Shown: positions 11,561-23,339 of the stretch, in pieces
Layout: each line of letters begins with the position of its first letter
Numbering within the stretch: position 1 is the first letter of the stretch
NCBI GenBank assembly: GCA_015680685.1
Contig: MNCI01028947.1
Coordinates: forward strand, 144,195 to 208,194
Source: Gnetum montanum
Taxonomy: Eukaryota > Streptophyta > Gnetopsida > Gnetales > Gnetaceae
DNA length: 64,000 nt
Direction: 5' to 3'
Made by a program: the position numbers and the translations under genes
Notes under the pieces: model-generated
Database searches by the model: none
Told to the model about the DNA's origin: nothing
Seen by the model: only the letters and a program-made list of their open reading frames with translations

Positions 11561-14500
11561 TGCATCCACATTGAAGATGTCATGCTCAATGTGGAAACAT
11601 GTCTCCCACCACCTAAAACCATCAAAACATAGCCATTGTACCATTTTTAGTAATCAAAACCTATCTTTTTCAACCTTGGGATTCCAATATGGATTGGACA
11701 TGGACAAAACTAGAAAACATGGGTTTACAGATTGAGGCAATAGTGACCAACATGAAAGAGAGGGGGAAACATCTATTCTTAGCCCAAGTTTGACCTCCAA
11801 AGTAGGCCCACATGACCTAGAACCCCTCCAAACACATTTGGCAGCCCTGAAACCTCACCAAACCTAGTCAAAACTAGTTAAAACCTTAGGATTTGGTAGT
11901 TTCATGTTGGGGGAAGCCTCATCCACATTGAGCATCTCATCACTAACGTGGATGAATAGGGGAAAGACCAAAATTTCTTGAATTGACCACCTAGTAGCCA
12001 TTTCTTAAAGCTCGATGACTCCTAAACCTTGCTAAAACCCTCTGGAGCATTTGAATTTTCCAAAAGTAGGTAAATACGATAAAAAACTATCATCCCCTCT
12101 CATCTACATTGGGGTCATCATTTCTAGTGTGGAAGAAAAGGGGAAGACTACATGAGGCACTTTAAAGCCTCCAAACTATTGAATCTTGACACCCAGTATT
12201 GACCGTCAACACTGGCAATCCCAGAGACTAACATGCATGGTCGATTGATTGTTGAACTGGCCTAGATCTAACTTTCTTGGTCCTTCGACACTGGGGAAGA
12301 CCTTTTTCATGCTGACTAGCATGGAAACTAGCAGGATGTAGCTAGGAATATTAGTGGGGGATTCCAGAAATAAGAAAATAATAGCAGATTATCTTAGACT
12401 AACACCAAAACCTTCATAGCCTTTTCAGATGCCACTAGAATGCCCAAAATTAGTAAAAAACAACCTCCTAAGGTTCTTCCACATTGGGGAAGACCTCCTC
12501 CATGCTGAGCATTCTAGTCTTAGCATGGATGGAAGGGGGAAAGTGAAAAATATTGAAGTTTTCATGAAGTTTGACTTCTAAAGGTAACACAAACCTTTTA
12601 AAAGTCACTAGACTTTTGAAAGTCACTTGAAACAACCAAGAATTGCCTCCCTTAGATTCTTCATGCTTAGGAGGATCCCACCCATGTTAAGAATCCCAGG
12701 ACTAGCATGTATGAAATAGGGTAAGCTTAAAAATCCTCTCATAGCCCTCAAAATGACCAAATTTTATCCCTAGCATTGATAGTCAACACTAGCAACCTTG
12801 TGGACATGCATGCATAGCCAAAACTGGTAAAAAATTGGTAAAAAGTAGGGTCTCCTATTTTCTCCATGTTGAGAGCTTTCTCTTTCACATTGGCTTGCAT
12901 GGAAAAAAGGGGGAAACTTTTGGGGAACTCCAAAATAGCCTTTGAAAACCTTAAATGAACACCAGATAGCCTTGTGTATGCCCTAGAACCTTGTCTTCTC
13001 TTCTTAGAACACTTAGACTCTTCAAGATTGATCATAAGTAGCTAAACCCTTTCTTCTATGTTGAGCATGGAAACCCCAGTATGGGAAAAAGGGGGGAAAC
13101 ACCAAAAACCAGCTCACAATCATTAAAATGACCTAATGTTGTCACTAGGTAGCAATAGTTGACATTACTAACCTTATAAACCCAAATGCATGGCTAGAAA
13201 TGATAAAAAATGATACAAGGTAGAGTCCCTTAGTTCCTCCATGCTAAGAGATCCCTCTTCCATGTTGTCCAGCATGGAAGAAAAGGGAAAATTTTTGGAG
13301 AACTCTAAAATTACCTTTAAACACCTCAAGTAAACAACTTATAGCCTTACATGGGGCCTAAGACTAGTTTTACATCTTCTAGAACTGAAAACCTTATAAA
13401 AGTAACCATAGAAAGCTAAAAAGCAACTTCCCCCAAGTCTTCCATGCTAAGCATACTATCCCTAGCATGGAAAATAAGGGGAAGTTCAAAAACCATCTAG
13501 GAAACTTTGAAATTGATCAAACTTGAGCTCAAACCCTAGTCCTTGACTTTGGCAACCCTCCAAGCATACATGCATGGTTGATTGAGGCCAAAGTTGGTCC
13601 AGATTTGAGATGTGTGATTCTTCCACATTCATGACCTTCTCCTTCATCCTTGCTAGCATGAAAACTAAAGAGAAGACTTATTTGGGGTTCATAAACACCT
13701 CAAAATGACATCAAATAACCTTACAGGCATCTTAAAATCCTGTGTTCACCCTATGGCATCTTCAAACATTAGAAAACTAATCCCAAATAGTCAAAAAGTG
13801 GTTTATTTTAGTATTCCATGCTAAGAACCCTAGTCCTTGCATGAAGAAAAAGGTGGAAGCTCAAAAAACACTTGTGAGTGCTCAAAACTACCAAATTTTA
13901 ACATGAAACACTAGCCCTTGGCCCTAGCGAATCCAAAAGCTAACATGCATAGCTGATTATGACTTGAACTAGCCTAGATCTAGGATTCTTATTTCATCCA
14001 CACTAGAGAAGTTTCCTTCCATGCTAGGTAGCATGAAAACAAGGGGGGAAAGCTACTTTTCTACTTTTTATGGCAAGATGACATTGGAAGTTGAAGATCT
14101 ACATCGAAAAAGCTAAGAACATCATAGCCTTAGGATTTTTCTCCTTTGATCTTATTTTTATCTTCAAAACCCATTACCCTAATCTTCCATTCTAGAGAAA
14201 CTTCCCCATCATGGAAACAAGGGAGCAAGACCTTAAGTACACTTGAATGACCTTCAAACGTATCCAAAATTAGCCAAACACTTGCAAAATCATGACCTAT
14301 AGCCCTAGGAGCCTAGAAACCTAGTCAATGTGCTTACATATCAGTTTGATTCCATAAAATAATTGTTCCCCCATTCTTCCATGCTAGGGATACTATCCTC
14401 ACAATGGGAAAAGTGGGGAAAGCCATTTTAATATGTTTTAACACTCAGAACCAACCCCAATGGTCTCAAAACGAAGTTAGAGGATGCACAACTTTCAAAT

Positions 14501-14860
14501 ATGGGTTCTAACTACCTGTTTGACAATGTTTGACCTTGTTTTTGCTTTTATTTTGATTCTCCATGCTGAATACTCTCTCTTGCATGCTGGTTAGTGTGGA
14601 AATATGAGGGAAAGGCTACAAAATATGTCTTTTAACCTTTACAGGCCTCTAAAGTAATCAATTTTGATAAATTTGGTCCTACGCTGCCTTGGGGAGGCCT
14701 TGGAACCTCAATTTTGGACATATAGATGCTCCAAAACCTACTTTCTCTAGTTTCTATGCTAAGGATCCCTTCTTCCATGTTGGCTATAATGGAAACAAAG
14801 GGGGCCCAATGTGGAAGCCTCAAAACTCTCGGTTTTCATGCTCAAATAACCTAGAAATAG
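11560..14860. repeat. Degenerate tandem array, period about 189 bp
   Basis: A core of the form CCATGCTAAG...TAGCATGGAA(G)AAAAGGGGGAAA recurs near 11900, 12090, 12275, 12470, 12650, 12850, 13040, 13225, 13425, 13610, 13810, 13985, 14180, 14370, 14555 and 14740. The mean spacing is about 189 bases. A second motif (CTAGCATTGATAGTCAACAC...CATGCATGG) recurs near 12190, 12745, 13120, 13510 and 13880, usually every second unit, which suggests a dimeric higher-order repeat of about 378 bp. Units are strongly diverged. It has no protein-coding character and lies upstream of the pol region of F in the same orientation. Confidence 0.82.
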
Positions 14861-14889
14861 CCCAGATTGATGACCAAACTTACCTAATA

Positions 14890-15500
14890 GCCATATAGTT
14901 ATAAATCATAGCATGCTAAGGCCTAAAACTAGTATAACCTAACCCTTTTTAACCTATGTTAGCCAAATTTCACCATATGTAGCTTTTTTTCCTTGATTTC
15001 CACCTTATTACATGATGCTTTGACTTGTTTCAGCCTAGTGTTGCATTGTCAACCTTGTTGACATTATTGTGGCATTTATGCAACTTTATATTCTATTTAT
15101 TTGCCTTATTTTCCTTTGTTTGGCCGTTGATTGGTATTAAAAAGTGAGGTTTGGCCTTCTTTGACCACCATTTTATACCATGTAACCATGACCCACTAAG
15201 GCCTTAAATTAGTGTCATAGTCCACCAAGACTCTAAGCTAGCATCATGGCCCACTAAGGCCTAAAACTAGCAAAATTATGATTTTTTGGATCATTTTTAG
15301 TATTATTTCTTATATTTTACTTTGTTTAACCTTTTTTTGACATTTATTTAGCCCTTATTGCACTTTCTTTACTTGTTTTCATCCTATTTATAGCTTTGGA
15401 TGACCTTGTTTGCATTAGAATAACATGTATTTGCATAATTTTATTTAGCATTATTTATTTACTTTTACCTAGGTACCACTTAATATGCTTATGGTTGACA
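14890..15500 (+). repeat. Leader-like repeat block before element F pol
   Basis: Contains several copies of a motif like CACTAAGGCCTAAAACTAG (near 14915, 15190, 15250). It ends with CCACTTAATATGCTTATG...GACATGTAGGAATGA, after which coding similarity starts. A diverged copy of the whole block lies at 18600-19150, also followed by related coding sequence. Probably the untranslated leader of the Tat-like element. Confidence 0.6.
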
Positions 15501-15779
15501 TGTAGGAATGAAGTATGAGTACTTGGGAGTAAATCAGTCTACCTTTGAGCCTAAGTGGGCTTCATGGTGATGTAGAATAGTATATCAACCCTGATTGCAT
15601 AGATCTTGAGCTTGAGAGTCTTGTCAACTGTGTAGCATTGATAAAGAAACCTTTAGAATGGCATGAAAACCTAGTTAAAACCCTTGACATAGAGGTGGAT
15701 GAAATAACTAAAGACTCTCTAGTTGAGGTTCCTATCACAACACATAATGATGAGGAGAAAACCCTTAAACTAAGTTTCT

Positions 15780-16680
15780 TACTAGGACCTCAATAGGCTC
15801 AAGACATCACCAAGGTCCTACAAGGCAACATTAAGATCTTTACCTAGTCATATGAAGATATGCCAAGCCTAGACCCATGCTTAGTCTAGAACAACATCAT
15901 ACTAGACCCTAGCGTTAGACCAATTAAGCAAAAAATGTGCAAGATTAGACCTAATTTGGCCTTGGTAGTTCGTGATGAAATTTGAAAGCTCTACCAAGTT
16001 AGCTTCATTAGGGTTGTCGACTACACAAAATGGATGTCCAAAATAGTGGTAGATCCTAAGAAAAATGGAAGTATTCATATTTTCATTGATTTGTAAGTCC
16101 TAAATAAAGCAACTATCAAGGATGATTTCCCTTTACCTAGTATTGATCAACTTATCGATACTACGGCTAGGCATGCCTTATTGTCCTTTATGGATGGATT
16201 CTTGGAATAAAACCAAATTAGGATTAACCTAAAGTACCAACTTAGCATGAGCTTCATGACCCCTTATGGTACCTTTTTCTATACCATGATGACCTTCGGC
16301 CTTGAGAATGTAGGAGTAATGTACTAGAGAACCATAACCTATATCTTCAGCAATTACATTCTAGGTTTACTAAATGATTATGTAGACAATATAGATATCA
16401 AGTTCAAAGTGGTTGACAACCATGCTAATGACCTAGATCTTGTGCTTAAACATTGCCTCAAATATGAGCTTAGGCTCAATTCTAAGAAATGTGTCTTTAG
16501 TGTTAAGATTGGTAATATGCTTGGCTTTGTAGTATCTGAAGTAGGGATACATGTTAATCTTGATAAGGTTAAGGTAATATCCAAATTAGTAATGCCTACC
16601 AACCTTAAGGAGATTTGGGGATTACAAGGTAGATTATAGTTTATTTGTAGGTTCATTGCTAAGCTTACAGATAAATTGCA
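15780..16680 (+). pseudogene. Reverse transcriptase of element F
   Basis: Copies element RNA into DNA. Motifs: IILDPSVRPIKQKMCKIRPN, RVVDYTKWMSKIVVDPKKNG, KDDFPLPSIDQLIDTTARHA, FMDGF followed by a stop where GYNQI is expected, then MTPYGTFFYTMMTFGLENVG. The catalytic YVDD box is altered to YVDN (near 16380). The connection domain LRLNSKKCVFSVKIGNMLGF is the best preserved part (16409-16639). The altered Asp and internal stops show it is dead. Confidence 0.88.
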
Positions 16681-16689
16681 GCCTATGCA

Positions 16690-17110
16690 ACACTTACTTA
16701 AGAAAGGGGTTCACTATGAGTGGATGGATCAATGCCAAGGGGTCCTTGAAAACCTTAAGTAAAAGTTGGCACAACTACCAATAGTGTATCATTGGTAAGA
16801 GGGTAAACCATTCTACATCTACCTTGCCATCTTTGACACATCCATTGCTTCTTTACTCTATTAAAAAAATGATCATGGAGCAGAGATTCTAGTATACTAC
16901 CTTAGCCATGCATTGGTTATCCATGAGACCCAATATACTAAAGTGGAGAAGTATTATCTAGTACTAGTCTTCTCATTGAAGAAGTGGAGACACTACCTCT
17001 TTAGAAGCCAAGTCAACATCATTTACAAGGATAACATGCTAAGAGCCATAATGGCCAACATTTATGAAAGTAATCATATAGCTCGATGAAAAGCCATAAC
17101 TATGAAGTTT
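16690..17110 (+). pseudogene. Retroviral-type RNase H of element F
   Basis: Follows RT after LTDKLQPMQHLLKKGVHYEW. It contains GKPFYIYLAIFDTSIASLLY, ILVYYLSHALVIHETQYTKV and EKYYLVLVFSLKKWRHYLF, matching the order of Ty3-gypsy RNase H. Stops occur at expected Trp and Gln positions. Confidence 0.8.
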
Positions 17111-17234
17111 GACCTTCATTACATATCTCAATCCTTAACAAAATGTTAATCTATAGCCATAAAACTCATAGTATCACCTATTGATGACCAAGCATCCATA
17201 GATTCCAAGTTTCCTAATGAATACATTAACATTG

Positions 17235-17481
17235 TTAGGTAAGTACTTGAGGGTTATGAGGCATTGATGCACTTTGACAGAGCTTCAAATACCCATGGGG
17301 CTAGTGTCGTTGCGATCATAACATTCATATATAATGAAATTTGATCCTTCACTTATCATTTTGAGTTCCCATGTACCAAAAACATAATGGAGTATTAGGA
17401 TTTGATCAAAGGGATGATGGTAGCTCATGACCTAGAAATTAGATGCTTAATGATCAAAGGAAATTCACAACTTGTGGTCAA
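17235..17481 (+). pseudogene. Second (archaeal-type) RNase H of element F
   Basis: Reads FDRASNTHGASVVAIITFIY, then FEFPCTKNIMEYQDLIKGMM (with a stop at the presumed Gln/Glu codon), then LEIRCLMIKGNSQLV. This is the pattern of the additional RNase H of Tat elements (CTNNMAEYEAL ... GDSQLV), with the final catalytic Asp changed to Asn. It runs into the N gap. Confidence 0.8.
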
Positions 17482-17550
17482 NNNNNNNNNNNNNNNNNNN
17501 NNNNNNNNNNNNNNNNNNNNNNNNNNNNNNNNNNNNNNNNNNNNNNNNNN
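17482..17550. other. Assembly gap (N run)
   Basis: Sixty-nine N inside element F between the second RNase H and the integrase region. Confidence 0.99.
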
Positions 17551-17601
17551 AATTGCAATGTTAGCTCTTAGTGTGATGCTAGATGTGTTTAGTAAGTTAT
17601 T

Positions 17602-17728
17602 TATCTTAACCATGAACTGTTTTACTCCCATCACATAGAACACTAAGGATACATTTGTGGTCANTCTATCTTAACCATGAATTGTTTTACTCCCATCACA
17701 TAGAACACTAAGGATACATTTGTGGTCA
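17602..17728. other. Scaffold join: single N flanked by a 62-bp near-identical duplication
   Basis: 17602-17663 is repeated at 17667-17728 with one mismatch, and a single N (17664) lies between. Two other single N in the window (19376, 63699) have the same structure, so this is best read as unmerged overlapping contig ends and not as a biological duplication. Confidence 0.9.
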
Positions 17729-17799
17729 TCATTCATCATACTCCTCCCAAGGAGTGATATGATGATAACAAATTTTATCTTATGCATGGAAAATCCTCA

Positions 17800-18275
17800 C
17801 AAGGGCTAACTATTTCTTAGAAGGATGCTATACAGAAGTAATTGAAGTAGTATGTCATTGTAGGTGATAACACATTATGTTGATGATCCTATGATGACAT
17901 ACTCCTAAAGTGCTAAGGTAAAACCAAAGCTAGAGCAATCCTAGAGGAGTTTAGGACATATAGGATTAGGAGCTATGATTACTAAGATTAGATGGTTAGG
18001 CTACTATTGACCCCATATGAAAAATGACTGCCTGCAGAAGGTTAAGCACTGTGACACATGCCAATGATATAGTAACTTAATACATGTACCACCAATTGAG
18101 TTACATACCATACAAATAACATGGCCATTTCAATGATGGGGGTTGGATATAGCTTCATCATCATCACAACTGAATACTTTACAAAGTGGTTTGAGGCTAT
18201 TTTGCTAAGGAAGACTACATCCAAGAAAGTCTGAAAATTCATCCTAGATAACATTGTAGCTCATTTTGGCATACC
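17800..18275 (+). pseudogene. Integrase N-terminal part of element F, truncated
   Basis: The zinc-binding region reads SYDDILLKC, then GYY, a stop, PHMKNDCLQKVKHCDTCQ. It is followed by PPIELHTIQITWPFQ, a stop and WG, then the start of the catalytic core TEYFTKWFEAILLRKTTSKK, where the first catalytic Asp is Glu. Similarity stops near DNIVAHFGIPT before the second Asp. The rest of integrase and the 3' end are missing. Confidence 0.82.
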
Positions 18276-18600
18276 CACCTTATTATCACCTATCCTCTTT
18301 CCATTCATTTCTCTCATTAACTATATATTTTTAGAAACAATGTTTATTTTCTACTTATGGTTAATTCACATCCATTCATAATCAACATTCTAATCTTGCC
18401 TTAACTAGAATTAAGAAATTGAATTCTATGTAAATTTAAATAAAAATAATAATATATATCTATATATGATAATAATAATGATAATGGCTATTATTAAACT
18501 TCTATATTAAATATGATATTATATTAACTTAGTCTATTTTACCTCTATTACCATATTTTACTTTATTTTTTTTTACTTTACCATACTTTATCAAGTTATA
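18276..18600. other. AT-rich sequence, no gene
   Basis: Low-complexity AT sequence with TA and AAT microsatellite stretches (about 18430-18480). Nothing coding. It marks the truncation edge of element F. Confidence 0.6.
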
Positions 18601-19560
18601 CTTTGCTTTTTGACTTGTAAGGACCTTACTAGTAAAATTAGACCTTACTTTGGCTTGCCAAGGCCTTAAAATTGACAATTTAACAACCTGTCAAGGCCTA
18701 AAACTAGAAAAATGTGGCCTTGACTGACCATGTTGGACCATATGTAGCCTACTTTACCTTATTTGACCTTGCTTGGCTTTGTACCCACTATGTCTTAACC
18801 TTGCTTGACCTTATTTAACACCATTTTATATGGTTTTGATCATCTTTTACCATCATTTGATACCATGCAACCATATCTTGCGAGGGCCTTAAATTGGAAA
18901 TATGGACTATCGAGGCCTGTTAAGGCCTAAAACTAGCAAAAATGTAAGCATTACCTTGTATTGCCTTATAGCCTTTGTTGAGATTAATTGGATACTTCTA
19001 TGAAATTTGTTTCAACATTTTATCTCATTTATGAATTATTACCATATTATTTTGCATTATTTTTAGCATTATCTTGTTTTTTTATCAATTTTTATCATTT
19101 TGTTACACAAATGCCACTTGATATGCTTATGTTGTCATGTAGAATGAGCTAGGAGGATGAGGAAGGAAACTCAACTAGCGTTAAAGCCTTAGTAAACCTT
19201 TATCATGATGTTGACCAAGTTGACCTTATGTACCCAAACATTGAGCTTTGAAAAAATTGCACTCTACAACCATAACACTTTGTAGTAGCCTAATGATCAT
19301 TAACCTTAGAGCCAGAAGCATCATAGAGGGTCCCATGGTCAAAATTCCCATCTAAACCATGATGGTGAGGAAAAANATCCCATGGTCAAAATTCCCATCT
19401 AAACCATGATGGTGAGGAAAAAATGCATAGGACCAAGTTCCTCACAAGAACTTAAACTTTCTAATGATCATATCAAACCCTTATTTTGTAACATTAAAGT
19501 CATCATATAGCCTTAGTTATATCTAATGCTCACATGTTTGCTTGTAGTGTTATTTATGAT
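18600..19560 (+). mobile_element. Element F2: second partial copy of the F leader and pol start
   Basis: 18600-19150 repeats the leader features of 14890-15500, including AAGGCCTAAAACTAGCAAAA and CCACTTGATATGCTTATG followed by a CATGTAGAATGA start region. The following coding sequence is weakly similar to 15700-15850 (KVPI, then a region equivalent to LLGPQ ... NIKIFT). The copy dies out near 19560 without RT. Confidence 0.55.
19331..19422. other. Scaffold join: single N flanked by a 45-bp duplication
   Basis: 19331-19375 is repeated at 19378-19422 around one N at 19376. Same artefact type as at 17664. Confidence 0.9.
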
Positions 19561-20345
19561 TGCTGATAGGTTGCAATGAATGATTGATGTTGAAAATTTT
19601 AATGATCTGAAACAAACAAGCCAACATGTTGTCTCTCTCTCTCTCCTTGTTTGACACAATGAACAAGTTGCAAGACTTTTTGAATTTGATACACATCACA
19701 TAGATTCTCAGATGTTGTAATGGTGATGACCTATTGTGGCTTGGTTTGGTAGTTATCTCATGTAGCCGATAGACAACATCGACAATCTTCTAAGACCTTA
19801 AATAGGTACCATGTCCTACTATGAATTTAAACTAATAACATTGGTAAAATTGGTGGCCTATTTTTCATCTCATGCTATATGGTCTTGTGCATTGTAATGT
19901 GATAACATGCTTTCTTTGCTTGGTTTTCTTATTCTCTTAGAGTCGTGCTTGCAGGATGAAGCCTACAGTCATTGCAAAGGTGCAACTCATCATAGCAGCA
20001 AATCACCATGTTACCTTGATTCACAAGATTTGGTGAGTTTTTCCTACTGTGTCAAGAGTGCTTATTCCATTTCCATCCCATTACTTCTCCTTAAACCCAA
20101 CCATCTAGGCTACTTATAGCCTTCATTACGCTTGGATAACAATGTTGACCTATGCTAACACTCATGTATTAGGGTCATATGACATCCCTTCATCATGCTT
20201 CATCTAGAAGTACACTTGAATGTAATACATATCATTTAGTAGAAAATCATTGAGACCATTAGATGTAACACAACTCATTTGACAAGAAAGCTAGAATGAA
20301 CTGAGCTTGGTAAAGAAACCCAATAAAGGTTTCACCCAATAATAA
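19560..20345. other. No gene recognised
   Basis: Only a short CT microsatellite (about 19631-19645) stands out. The plus-strand open frame at 19907-20119 has no recognisable domain and is not claimed as a gene. Confidence 0.5.
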
Positions 20346-20346
20346 A

Positions 20347-20368
20347 AAGAAAGAAAGAAAGAAAGAAA
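20347..20368 (+). repeat. AAAG microsatellite
   Basis: About five and a half perfect AAAG units. Confidence 0.95.
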
Positions 20369-20369
20369 T

Positions 20370-21177
20370 GGGAAATCAAATTGCCAAGAAGATGAATGAT
20401 GAATGAAGACCTATAGGAAAATCCAGTAGCTTCAAACATCCAAATAGAAAAGCTTAGTGGTAAAAGAAACCATGGAGCAAAGTGATGGTTCCTCAAACAC
20501 ATTTGTCAAGTGAATCACACTTTAAAACACGAAGTGCCAAGTTAATTAATTTACTAATATTTTAGTGCCATACTATAGCAAGGGTGTCAACACTTGGAGA
20601 ACATCATTAGCCTTCACAACCATTTCCCCATGACCTCACTACCATTTTATCATCATAGCCTTACTCCATCATCATGAGCACTCTTTGGCATAGCTTTACA
20701 CGACTGGATCAAGAGAGGAGAGCAAATGTTGGTGGTGGACCTACAATGGTGTTATGTATTCTTTGTTGGTGCCTCTTGGGTCAATCCTATAGACACCAAC
20801 AAAGAGGGGCCATTGAAACACCACCAAAATTGCATGTTGTAACCCTTGGAACCTTCACCCCATGAAACCCCAATGCAAGACTTCATTATAAATGTGATAA
20901 TTGTAACCCGTGAGGGACAGTTTCACATATTTTTTACTTTTGAAACTGAAAAATGTCTCATAAGTGGTTAACATGTGATCCCTTAAGTGAAAAAAGCTAT
21001 GTAATATTTATATTTAGGCTTTGGGGATTAAAAATATCTTTTGGGATGCCAAAATTGGCATTTTGATTGGTTTTATGTGGGGTATATCATTTTCTACATT
21101 GAAGACACATGCATGAGGGTACAAATCACCTACCCCCAGTGAGGAGGCCATCCCACTAGCAAGAAGGCCAAAACCCG
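20370..21177. other. No gene recognised
   Basis: AT-rich sequence without coding similarity on either strand. Contains a short inverted copy of CACCAACAAAGA around 20765-20805 (hairpin potential). Confidence 0.4.
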
Positions 21178-21349
21178 TCCCCTCCCCCACCTCCCCCCCC
21201 TTCCCCCACAGTGTGGAAGATCTCCTCCTAGCCTAGAAGATGTTCCTCTAGCATGGAAGACTTACTCCCAATGTGGAAGATCTGCTCCCAACGTGAAAGA
21301 TCTCCTTGTAGCCTAGAAGATCTTCCTATAGTGTGGATGCCATCTCTTT
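21178..21349 (+). repeat. C-rich tract followed by a 20-bp minisatellite (7 units)
   Basis: After a C-rich stretch (21178-21209), seven 20-bp units start at 21210, for example AGTGTGGAAGATCTCCTCCT and AGCCTAGAAGATGTTCCTCT, with no length change between units. The wording resembles the core of the 189-bp array (GTGTGGAAG, AGCATGGAAG), so the two may be related. Confidence 0.92.
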
Positions 21350-22690
21350 GTTACTATGTTTAGTAAATAGAATGGCCATGAGTGTATGAAACTTACTATA
21401 TATGGTAACCCCACATATTTTAGCACCTATCCCACTTGAAATGTAACAAAAATTCACAACTAATTTGTAGTAGTCTTGTAGCCCAATTTGAAGCTAGTTT
21501 GTAGCAAAAATTAAGGTCAAAACCCTATATAAGCTAACCCCAAACAAAATTTTTAGGTTTCACCCCCTTGGCATTAGCATACTTTGGCATTTTTGACATC
21601 CAAGAGCTTTTGCAAACGTGCACAAACATAGCTTCTTGGATCTTTTTAGCATGGAATCCATATAACCATTATTACCCCCTTACCATCCTAAGATTTGTGA
21701 GATTTTTAAATCAATGCTCTACACCTAAGAACCACAATTCCCAACATTGCTCACTTGGATGATTGAAATTTATCATACTTCTCATCCCCTAGCATAGCCA
21801 ATGTTGTAGATCTATCAAAGTAGAAAGGATTCAAAAGCATCAAGAGTGGTAGAATATCCATATTATGGACTTGATTGTTGTAGCTATAATGGATTCTAAA
21901 ACCCCATCAAGGTAAACCCCCTTGCTCCTACAAGCCATCTTGTACACATTTTCTATACCCCCTTTATTTTTGTAGAAATAAATTTTTACAGATCTCTTTG
22001 TGTGTGAGTTTTATTTATTTATTTATTTTGGTATCATTTCATTCAGATCTGTATTCCATATTTGCATTTTTGTTCCTCTATTTTACATTTTTCAAGTCCC
22101 TGTGTGATGTTACACATGATCTAGGACACCTCAAATTCCATTTTTAGAAGCCTTGGGGATTTTAGATTAAAGTTGTTGCATTGGGATTCTTGGTTTTCTA
22201 GTGATCAAATTTTCCAGTTTTAACATAACTATTAGGTAGTCTCTTTTAACAATAGGACTTTGAAGCCCAAATATTATATTAGGAAGTTTGATACATCTAG
22301 TAAGGGAGGATTCTCCATGCTAGATTTTCTTTCCATCTTGTTATTTTCCTCTCCCATGTGGATCCTAGAGTGTCCAGTTCTTTTTTCTCCTTTTTACATG
22401 CACACATTATTTGAATGCTTCCAAGGCATCACTCATGTCCATATTCTCAGTTAGTATATCTCTTCCTTTTCATGATAACTTCTCCTCCCTAAGTTATTTT
22501 GTAAGAAGAAATTTTCATTTTTTATAAAATAACTTATTTCTCTTATGTTGTTTTCCCTAATGCACCTAGGTAGAACAACTATCCCTTAAGTTGATATTTA
22601 AAGACTCCATGATCAAGAACTTATATTACTAAATATTATGATTAGCTATCATGAAATCCAAAGAATTCCTCAAATCCCAATAAGATAAAT
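21350..22690. other. Unassigned, possibly an old LTR
   Basis: No coding region is recognised. A TATA-like CCTATATAAGC lies near 21520, downstream of the minisatellite, an arrangement like the U3 of the other LTRs here, but no matching partner or termini could be fixed. Confidence 0.3.
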
Positions 22691-22699
22691 ATCTAGGGT

Positions 22700-23330
22700 T
22701 GTAATGTACCACTGTGCTACCATAGAGATTATTTTCTAGATTCTCTACCTCTTCCTCCAAATTCTTGATCTTAGAGGTCAAATTCCCCATTTTTTCTTGG
22801 TCACTTGTAATTTTGTTGTTAGATCCATCATTGTGGTTGATTATTTCATTACAAGAGAGGCCATGTTTATTTGATATTGGATTATGATATTCATCCTTTC
22901 TTTCATCATTGGCTCATCATGTAAGAGAGGTTGCAAAGCATGATCTACAATGGATACCTTTCCTTAATCCACTATAATATAGACATATGTTAATATACCT
23001 AACTATTATCTTTCTAACTAATAAGAAAACTAAGTAATTCTAATTATTATCATAAAAACATAAAAACATTAAAAATAAAAATGAAAAAAATATAAAAAAT
23101 CTTACTGATGCAAGAGATAGAATTTAGCTTCTTTGTAATCTTATTAATCATGCCATGATCCAATTGCTTCTTATCAATGTACTTCTAAAATAAACTCAAA
23201 CTATCTATGCATATAAACATAAAAATAAATAAAAAATCTAAAATTCATAAACAAGTCTAACTATGCAAAATAAAGTTAAAAAAAATAAACACTAAAGACT
23301 AACTTACTATGAGAGTGTGGTCCCTTTCAT
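22700..23330 (-). pseudogene. Small intron-containing coding remnant, coiled coil
   Basis: Not recognised. Minus-strand blocks YIDKKQLDHGMINKITKKLN (with a GTAAG donor at about 23100) and SNNKITSDQEKMGNLTSKIK continuing into KNLEEEVENLENNLYG. The latter is a clear heptad-like coiled coil and continues with HYNPRYLSYWDLRNSLDFMI. Blocks are separated by AT-rich stretches with GT and AG edges. It could be the N-terminal part of another retroelement or a dead gene. Confidence 0.4.
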
Positions 23331-23339
23331 TTTAACTTC

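Larger units (their letters stand above)
15500..18275 (+). mobile_element. Element F: Tat-lineage Ty3-gypsy pol, decayed
   Basis: Reverse transcriptase, RNase H, a second archaeal-type RNase H and the beginning of integrase follow in order. The second RNase H after the retroviral one is diagnostic for the Tat (Ogre/Retand) group. No LTR was recognised, no gag was seen upstream, and the integrase is cut off at about 18275, where AT-rich sequence begins. Frames are interrupted by many TAG and TGA codons. Confidence 0.88.

Noticed and set aside
17602-17728. Apparent tandem duplication
   Set aside because: The single N between the copies and two further identical cases in the window show an assembly artefact.
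20755-20815. Possible small hairpin from TCTTTGTTGGTG and CACCAACAAAGA
   Set aside because: The inverted repeat is short and isolated. A microRNA precursor would need a longer paired arm and expression evidence, which cannot be judged here.
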